The translations under genes and the position numbers were made by a program. A stretch of DNA of 9,461 nucleotides, taken from DAOUBP01 sp964513075. GTDB taxonomy: Bacteria > Chloroflexota > Anaerolineae > CG2-30-64-16. Of this stretch, positions 6,302 to 9,461 are shown one piece after another. The stretch's first letter is position 1. The number at the start of each line of letters is the position of its first letter. The notes below the pieces were generated by a model. That model had not been told where the DNA came from and made no database searches. It worked only from the letters and a program-made list of their open reading frames with translations. The stretch lies in NCBI GenBank assembly GCA_964513075.1, contig CAZELR010000114.1, positions 1 to 9,461 of the forward strand, given 5' to 3'.

Positions 6302-7086
6302 AACCGCGCCAACGTCCCACGCAGCTTCTCCAGGAACGTCGCCGAGCGCAGCGTGTGCTCCAGATGAAAGACGATGTAACGTCCCAGCAGCCCCTCAACC
6401 TGGCTCGCTACCTCCGGGCTCAACTGCAGTTGGGCCACCTGCTCCCAGTCGTTAACTTGCAGATAGCGCAACACCTTCAGCACCGCCAGCGGCAACGCGA
6501 TCGTGTCGGGGTGATGCGCGCCGTGTTGAGGACACAAGCACCCCCCGCGCTCCAGGCTCAAGAAGTTGACCTCAGGCTTCAGCAGCGCGTCGCACTGCAC
6601 ACACCGAAACAATTGCGGCTGATAGCCCGCCAGGGCCAACGTATGCAGCTCATAGTAACGGACAGCCAAAGCCAGGTTTGTTTCGGGGTTGTCCAGGCGG
6701 TTGAGGGTTTCCGATAGAAGCTCAAACAGCACCGCGTTGGGGTCGGCTTCCTGGGTGAAGGCATCGACCAGTTCGGCCACGTAGTAGGCCCAACTGCTGC
6801 GCCAGAGGTCCTCCCGCAGCAGCCGGTGCGCGGTGATCGTCTCGGCCTGGGTCACCAGGTCCAGGCTCTTGCCCTTCGCAACCAATAGATCGGTGCAAGT
6901 GAACGGCTCAAGGTGTCCCGCTTTGCGGCTGGCCTGCCGGCGGACCCCTTTCGCCAACAACGTTAGCTTGCCGCGATCACGCGCAAACACCGTCAGCAGC
7001 CGGTCGGCCTCGCCCATATCGCGGCGCTTGAGTACGATGGCTGTGAGGCGATAAAGGCGCTGGCGATGCTCGGGTGCGGGGTTCAC
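6289..7086 (-). CDS. recO: DNA repair protein RecO
   Basis: Recombination mediator that works with RecR to load RecA on SSB-coated single-stranded DNA in gap repair. The 265-aa product has an N-terminal OB-fold: LYRLTAIVLKRRDMGEADRLLTVF (about residues 11-34), then GKLTLLAKGVRR (39-50). A helical C-terminal domain carries a zinc-finger-like CxxC...CxC cluster (C162, C165, C183, C185). A longer reading frame runs upstream to 7224, but that part overlaps cdd and looks non-biological. The likely start is GTG at 7086, which overlaps the cdd stop by 4 nt (GTGA) and gives normal family length with the conserved N-terminus. The C-terminal ADG and stop lie in a 7-bp tandem repeat. Translational coupling to cdd is likely. 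Confidence 0.93.
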   Translation of the reverse strand: MNPAPEHRQRLYRLTAIVLKRRDMGEADRLLTVFARDRGKLTLLAKGVRRQASRKAGHLEPFTCTDLLVAKGKSLDLVTQAETITAHRLLREDLWRSSWAYYVAELVDAFTQEADPNAVLFELLSETLNRLDNPETNLALAVRYYELHTLALAGYQPQLFRCVQCDALLKPEVNFLSLERGGCLCPQHGAHHPDTIALPLAVLKVLRYLQVNDWEQVAQLQLSPEVASQVEGLLGRYIVFHLEHTLRSATFLEKLRGTLARLADG

Positions 7087-7538
7087 GCCGCGTTTTCCGC
7101 CAGATGCTCCGGCCCAAATGCATCGGGCAACAGCTCCGTCAGGCGGTAGCAACGCCGATGTCCGGCCACGTCGGCCACGATCACAAGCATGGCGGGGTTG
7201 AACTCCGCCAGCACCTGCCGGCATGCGCCGCAGGGCGTAACGCCGTTCTCGGTCACCACCGCCACCGCATCGAACGCCCGCTCACCGCTGGCCACCGCAT
7301 GCGCCACCGCGTTTCGTTCGGCGCAGATGCCTAATCCGTACGAGGCATTTTCGACGTTACAACCTGTGTAAACTTCCCCAGTGCGGCCAAGCAGCGCGGC
7401 GCCCACAGCAAAGCCCGAGTAAGGCGCATAGGCCTGCGCGCGGGCTTGCTCCGCCATCGTCAACAGATCATCGATAGCCGCCTGGCTCAGAGTATCCGTG
7501 CAGCCCGCCACGCGGGCCTCGATGTGCAAAATGCTCAT
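7083..7538 (-). CDS. cdd: Cytidine deaminase
   Basis: Zinc enzyme of pyrimidine salvage that converts cytidine or deoxycytidine to uridine or deoxyuridine, in the cytoplasm. The 151-aa protein is a homotetrameric-type (short) Cdd: YAPYSGFAVGAAL (37-49), substrate motif NVENASYG (61-68), catalytic CAERNA (72-77, C72 zinc ligand and E74 proton shuttle) and PCGACRQVL (102-110, zinc ligands C103 and C106). About 18 residues at the N-terminus precede the usual start of the fold. An AUGAGG-type ribosome binding site lies somewhat upstream of ATG 7538, so a slightly later start cannot be excluded. The gene sits 98 nt after the CorC-like gene and overlaps recO by 4 nt. Confidence 0.95.
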   Translation of the reverse strand: MSILHIEARVAGCTDTLSQAAIDDLLTMAEQARAQAYAPYSGFAVGAALLGRTGEVYTGCNVENASYGLGICAERNAVAHAVASGERAFDAVAVVTENGVTPCGACRQVLAEFNPAMLVIVADVAGHRRCYRLTELLPDAFGPEHLAENAA

Positions 7539-7636
7539 CTCTCATGTCCTCATCGTCACGTCAAAACCAAACAGCGCAAGATCTCATCACGGCCAAAGAC
7601 TCTTCCCAGGCCTGCTGGAGCAGCAGAGCAGGATTC

Positions 7637-8977
7637 TCAGGGCAGGCCGCTAGTGGTAGAGGCCACCGCCGGCTCGGGCCTGTCCTGGCTCACCCCACTG
7701 CTTGCAGTCGTCTCCTCATTCACCGCAACACTGGCGCGCACCTGCTTGATGCGGCGGCCGATCACCGACAGCACCTGGATCGTCACATTCTCAAACTCAA
7801 CACGGTCACCCACCATCGGAACCTTACCGAGCTGACTGTAAATGAATCCGCCCAACGTATCACCACCTTCGTCGGACAATTCGACCCCCAAGAGCTTGTT
7901 TGCTTCATCCAGTGACACCCTGGCATCGAACAAATACTCGTGGGTGCTCAACTCTTCAACCGTCGGTTCTTCAGCGTCGTACTCGTCCTGAATTTCGCCG
8001 ACGATTTCCTCCAGCAGGTCTTCAATGGTCACCAGGCCAGCCGTCCCACCATATTCGTCGACAACGATCGCAATATGCACCTTACGCTGCTGCAGCTCCT
8101 GTAGCAGCTCATCTACCTTCTTGGACTCCGGGATAAAGTAGGCTGGGCGGAGCACCTTGGCCAGGGGGACGTCGGTGCGGCCATCGCGCAGAAAACGCAG
8201 AAGGTCCTTAGCATAAAGCACGCCAATGATGTTATCAACTGAGTTCTTATATACCGGGACGCGCGAATGGCCAACCTTGAGGATGATATCTAAAATCTCA
8301 AGGATCGGCATCTCAACCGGCACAGCCAGAACGTCAATACGCGGCACCATCACCTCGCGCACCAACTTATCGCTGAACTCAAAGATCGAGGCGATCATCT
8401 CTTTCTCGTCCTGTTCGATCACCGACTCCTCACCGGTGGCGTTCAAAAGGAAGCGTAACCCATCCTCGCTCAGGAAGATGCCCTCTGGTGCGGTCCCCGG
8501 AGGAGCAGCACCCAAGCCCACCCGCTGCAAAAACGCGGTAATGGGCGCCAGAATGAACGCAGCGAACCGAACAGGCAAGGCAAGCGCGACAGCCATGCGC
8601 TCCTGCCGGCCTACCACCCAACCCCTGGGCAAGATCTGTGCCAAAAGCAGCAACACAAACGCCACCGCCAACGACCAAGGCAGCCAGCGGGCATAACCCA
8701 AATGACCAGCAAGCAAAGTCGCACAGGTGATGACGATTGTGGCGCCGAGGAGCTTCGCCACCAATAAGGTCGCCAACAGTCGCGCCGGCTCCGCGAGCAG
8801 GGCTTCGGCAATTTGACCGCGCCCTTTCTGCGAAGCAAGCGTTTGCTTAAGTTGTGTTCGATTCACAGAGGCAAAAGCCATCTCCGCGGCCGCGGCAACC
8901 CCGGCCAGAACGAACCCCAAAACCGCGGCGCCGCTCAACGGCAGCCAGGTGGCTAACCAACTATCGCCGATGTCCAA
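7637..8977 (-). CDS. HlyC/CorC (CNNM-like) family membrane protein with CBS pair, possible Mg2+/Co2+ efflux
   Basis: Family members are implicated in Mg2+ or Co2+ efflux and were first named as haemolysins; the ion here is inferred. Counting from the TTG start at 8977 (446 aa): hydrophobic segments near 12-34, 66-90, 100-117 and 128-150 form a DUF21/CNNM membrane domain. Then come the conserved EKEMIASIFEFSDKLVREVM (191-210) and VPRIDV, a CBS pair (about 209-330) with SRVPVY (238-243) and VVDEYGGTAGLVTIEDLLEE (305-324), and a C-terminal CorC_HlyC domain (about 340-415) containing DARVSLDEANKLLG and DTLGGFIYSQLG. The last 25 residues are polar and variable. An upstream TTG at 9010 would give 457 aa, but it lies inside a terminator stem and has no ribosome binding site. 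TTG 8977 has a strong GGGAGGAG site, so I prefer it. Confidence 0.93.
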   Translation of the reverse strand: MDIGDSWLATWLPLSGAAVLGFVLAGVAAAAEMAFASVNRTQLKQTLASQKGRGQIAEALLAEPARLLATLLVAKLLGATIVITCATLLAGHLGYARWLPWSLAVAFVLLLLAQILPRGWVVGRQERMAVALALPVRFAAFILAPITAFLQRVGLGAAPPGTAPEGIFLSEDGLRFLLNATGEESVIEQDEKEMIASIFEFSDKLVREVMVPRIDVLAVPVEMPILEILDIILKVGHSRVPVYKNSVDNIIGVLYAKDLLRFLRDGRTDVPLAKVLRPAYFIPESKKVDELLQELQQRKVHIAIVVDEYGGTAGLVTIEDLLEEIVGEIQDEYDAEEPTVEELSTHEYLFDARVSLDEANKLLGVELSDEGGDTLGGFIYSQLGKVPMVGDRVEFENVTIQVLSVIGRRIKQVRASVAVNEETTASSGVSQDRPEPAVASTTSGLP

Positions 8978-8982
8978 CGATA

Positions 8983-8990
8983 CTCCTCCC
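8983..8990 (-). promoter_or_regulatory. Strong Shine-Dalgarno site fixing a TTG start
   Basis: GGGAGGAG followed by 5 nt and TTG (8977-8975). It is the best ribosome binding site in the window, and it places the start of the CorC-like gene downstream of the terminator hairpin instead of within it. Confidence 0.75.
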
Positions 8991-8998
8991 AGAGGGAT

Positions 8999-9036
8999 AA
9001 AAAAGACCAAGGTGAGCCAAAGGCCCCCGCTTGGTC
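8999..9036 (-). terminator. Intrinsic terminator directly before the CorC-like gene
   Basis: Perfect 7-bp stem GACCAAG/CTTGGTC (9036-9030 with 9011-9005). The inner bases can pair further around a TTT loop (GGGCC with GGCTC). TTTTTT (9004-8999) follows. The ribosome binding site begins 9 nt later. It may be a second rRNA-operon terminator, an attenuator, or both. Confidence 0.82.
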
Positions 9037-9112
9037 GAGATCTGACTCATTTGATGCAAAGAGACATGACGGTCGCCAACTACGTGCTCGACGCTCACAT
9101 GAAACGCATTAC

Positions 9113-9141
9113 ATTCTAGCATGAGGGTAGTTTAAAAGCAA
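9113..9141 (-). promoter_or_regulatory. Extended -10 promoter for the CorC-like gene
   Basis: -10 TAGAAT (9118-9113) preceded by TGC, forming an extended -10 (TGN). At 17 nt spacing there is a weak -35 TTGCTT (9141-9136). The -35 and spacer fall in the U-tract of the rRNA terminator. Confidence 0.55.
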
Positions 9142-9175
9142 AAGCTGCGGCCGGACTTTCAGCAATGGCCGCAGC
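9134..9175 (-). terminator. Intrinsic terminator of the rRNA operon
   Basis: Perfect 9-bp GC-rich stem GCTGCGGCC/GGCCGCAGC (9175-9167 with 9152-9144), 14-nt loop, then TTTTGCTTTT (9143-9134). It lies 32 nt beyond the 5S gene. Confidence 0.92.
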
Positions 9176-9207
9176 ACCGAAAGGCGCTCATTAAACAAAA
9201 AGAGCTC

Positions 9208-9325
9208 TGTTGGCAATGACCTACTCTCGCAGGGGTGTGTACCCCAACTACCATCGGCGTAGGAGAGCTTAACTACCGGGTTCGGGATGGGACCGGGTGT
9301 ACCCTCTCCGCTAACGTCACCAACA
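9208..9325 (-). rRNA. rrf: 5S ribosomal RNA
   Basis: About 118 nt. On the minus strand it begins TGTTGG and ends CCAACA, forming helix I. Conserved internal blocks are visible: CCCATCCCGAAC, TTAAGCTC, CGCCGATGGTAGT and TGCGAGAGTAGG, in the right order and spacing. The terminal pairing extends outward to 11 bp (AGCTCTGTTGG with CCAACAGAGCT, 9330-9320 with 9213-9203), giving a double-stranded processing stem. The mature ends are therefore uncertain by a few bases. Confidence 0.97.
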
Positions 9326-9430
9326 GAGCTTCTTTTTAGTTGTCACACAGCCAACGGCAACCAGAGCCGAGGCCCTGTAAGTAACTTATCAACTGAACAG
9401 AACAGAATCAAGTATTGCAATCTCACGTGA
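9326..9430 (-). other. 23S-5S internal transcribed spacer
   Basis: About 105 nt between the 23S 3' end and the 5S gene. I see no tRNA or ORF. It holds only short inverted repeats: an 8-bp palindrome TCACGTGA right after the 23S end, and GTTG/CAAC with an inner GCC/GGC near 9340-9362. Confidence 0.7.
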
Positions 9431-9461
9431 ATTAAGCCCTCGTGCATTAGTACGGCTTAGC
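9431..9461 (-). rRNA. rrl: 23S ribosomal RNA, extreme 3' end only
   Basis: On the minus strand the window enters with GCTAAGCCGTACTAATGCAC followed by GAGGGCTTAAT. This matches the conserved 3' terminus of bacterial 23S rRNA (in E. coli GCTAACCGGTACTAATGAAC, then GTGAGGCTTAA). Its position just before a 5S gene supports it. The exact 3' end is approximate, and the rest lies outside the window. Confidence 0.9.

Larger units (their letters stand above)
8978..9107 (-). promoter_or_regulatory. 5' leader of the CorC-like gene with attenuator layout
   Basis: About 130 nt lie between the predicted start of transcription (near 9106) and the TTG start codon. An intrinsic terminator occupies 8999-9036. 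Upstream, GTCGAG (9092-9087) can pair with CTCGAC (9039-9034). The latter overlaps the first bases of the terminator's 5' arm, so the two structures compete as antiterminator and terminator. A metal-sensing riboswitch would suit a putative ion transporter, but I do not recognise any known class in this sequence. Confidence 0.45.

Noticed and set aside
7087..7224. N-terminal extension of RecO to an upstream start at 7224
   Set aside because: This part overlaps cdd in another frame, is not similar to RecO, and the GTG at 7086 gives normal family length.
8978..9010. TTG at 9010 as the CorC-like start
   Set aside because: It sits in the 3' arm of the terminator hairpin with no ribosome binding site; TTG 8977 has a strong one.
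1..9461. CRISPR array, transposase, integrase, attachment site or defence system
   Set aside because: No spaced direct repeats, no recombinase or nuclease motifs and no tRNA gene; all genes are ordinary housekeeping or metabolic types.

Overview
The window is a GC-rich bacterial chromosome segment in which every supported gene lies on the minus strand, so transcription runs from the right edge to the left. The fused glycyl-tRNA synthetase, the interspersed short-period repeats, the HlyC/CorC protein type and the 5S sequence would fit a member of the Chloroflexota (Anaerolineae-like). That placement is an impression, not a proof.

Right end (about 8978-9461): the 3' tip of a 23S rRNA gene, a roughly 105-nt spacer, a complete 5S rRNA gene with an extended processing stem, and a strong intrinsic terminator closing the rRNA operon. 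An extended -10 promoter follows at once and overlaps the terminator's U-tract. About 70 nt after its predicted start comes a second intrinsic terminator, directly in front of the next gene's ribosome binding site.

Middle (5813-8977): a housekeeping cluster of a HlyC/CorC-type CBS-domain membrane protein, cytidine deaminase (cdd), the repair protein RecO, and a MazG-like nucleotide pyrophosphohydrolase. cdd and recO overlap by 4 nt. This recalls the cdd-era-recO-glyQ-glyS neighbourhood of Firmicutes, but era is absent and a MazG-like gene sits between recO and glyQS.

Gap 5495-5812 holds no gene. It carries a near-consensus sigma70 promoter, a roughly 250-nt leader full of inverted repeats, and an intrinsic terminator ending 15 nt before the glyQS start codon. 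This is a classic attenuator layout.

Left part (1-5494): a single-chain GlyQS (alpha and beta subunits fused, 1005 aa), then a PLP-dependent serine/threonine dehydratase-like enzyme, then an FGGY sugar kinase (xylulokinase type) that runs off the left edge and is probably translationally coupled to the dehydratase.

The two most interesting signals are: (1) two transcription units that both have a promoter, a leader and an intrinsic terminator placed immediately upstream of the ribosome binding site, suggesting unidentified RNA attenuators; and (2) five different short-period or palindromic repeats that sit inside or at the 3' ends of genes. One encodes the whole interdomain linker of GlyQS, and two others supply the last residues and stop codons of the MazG-like protein and RecO.
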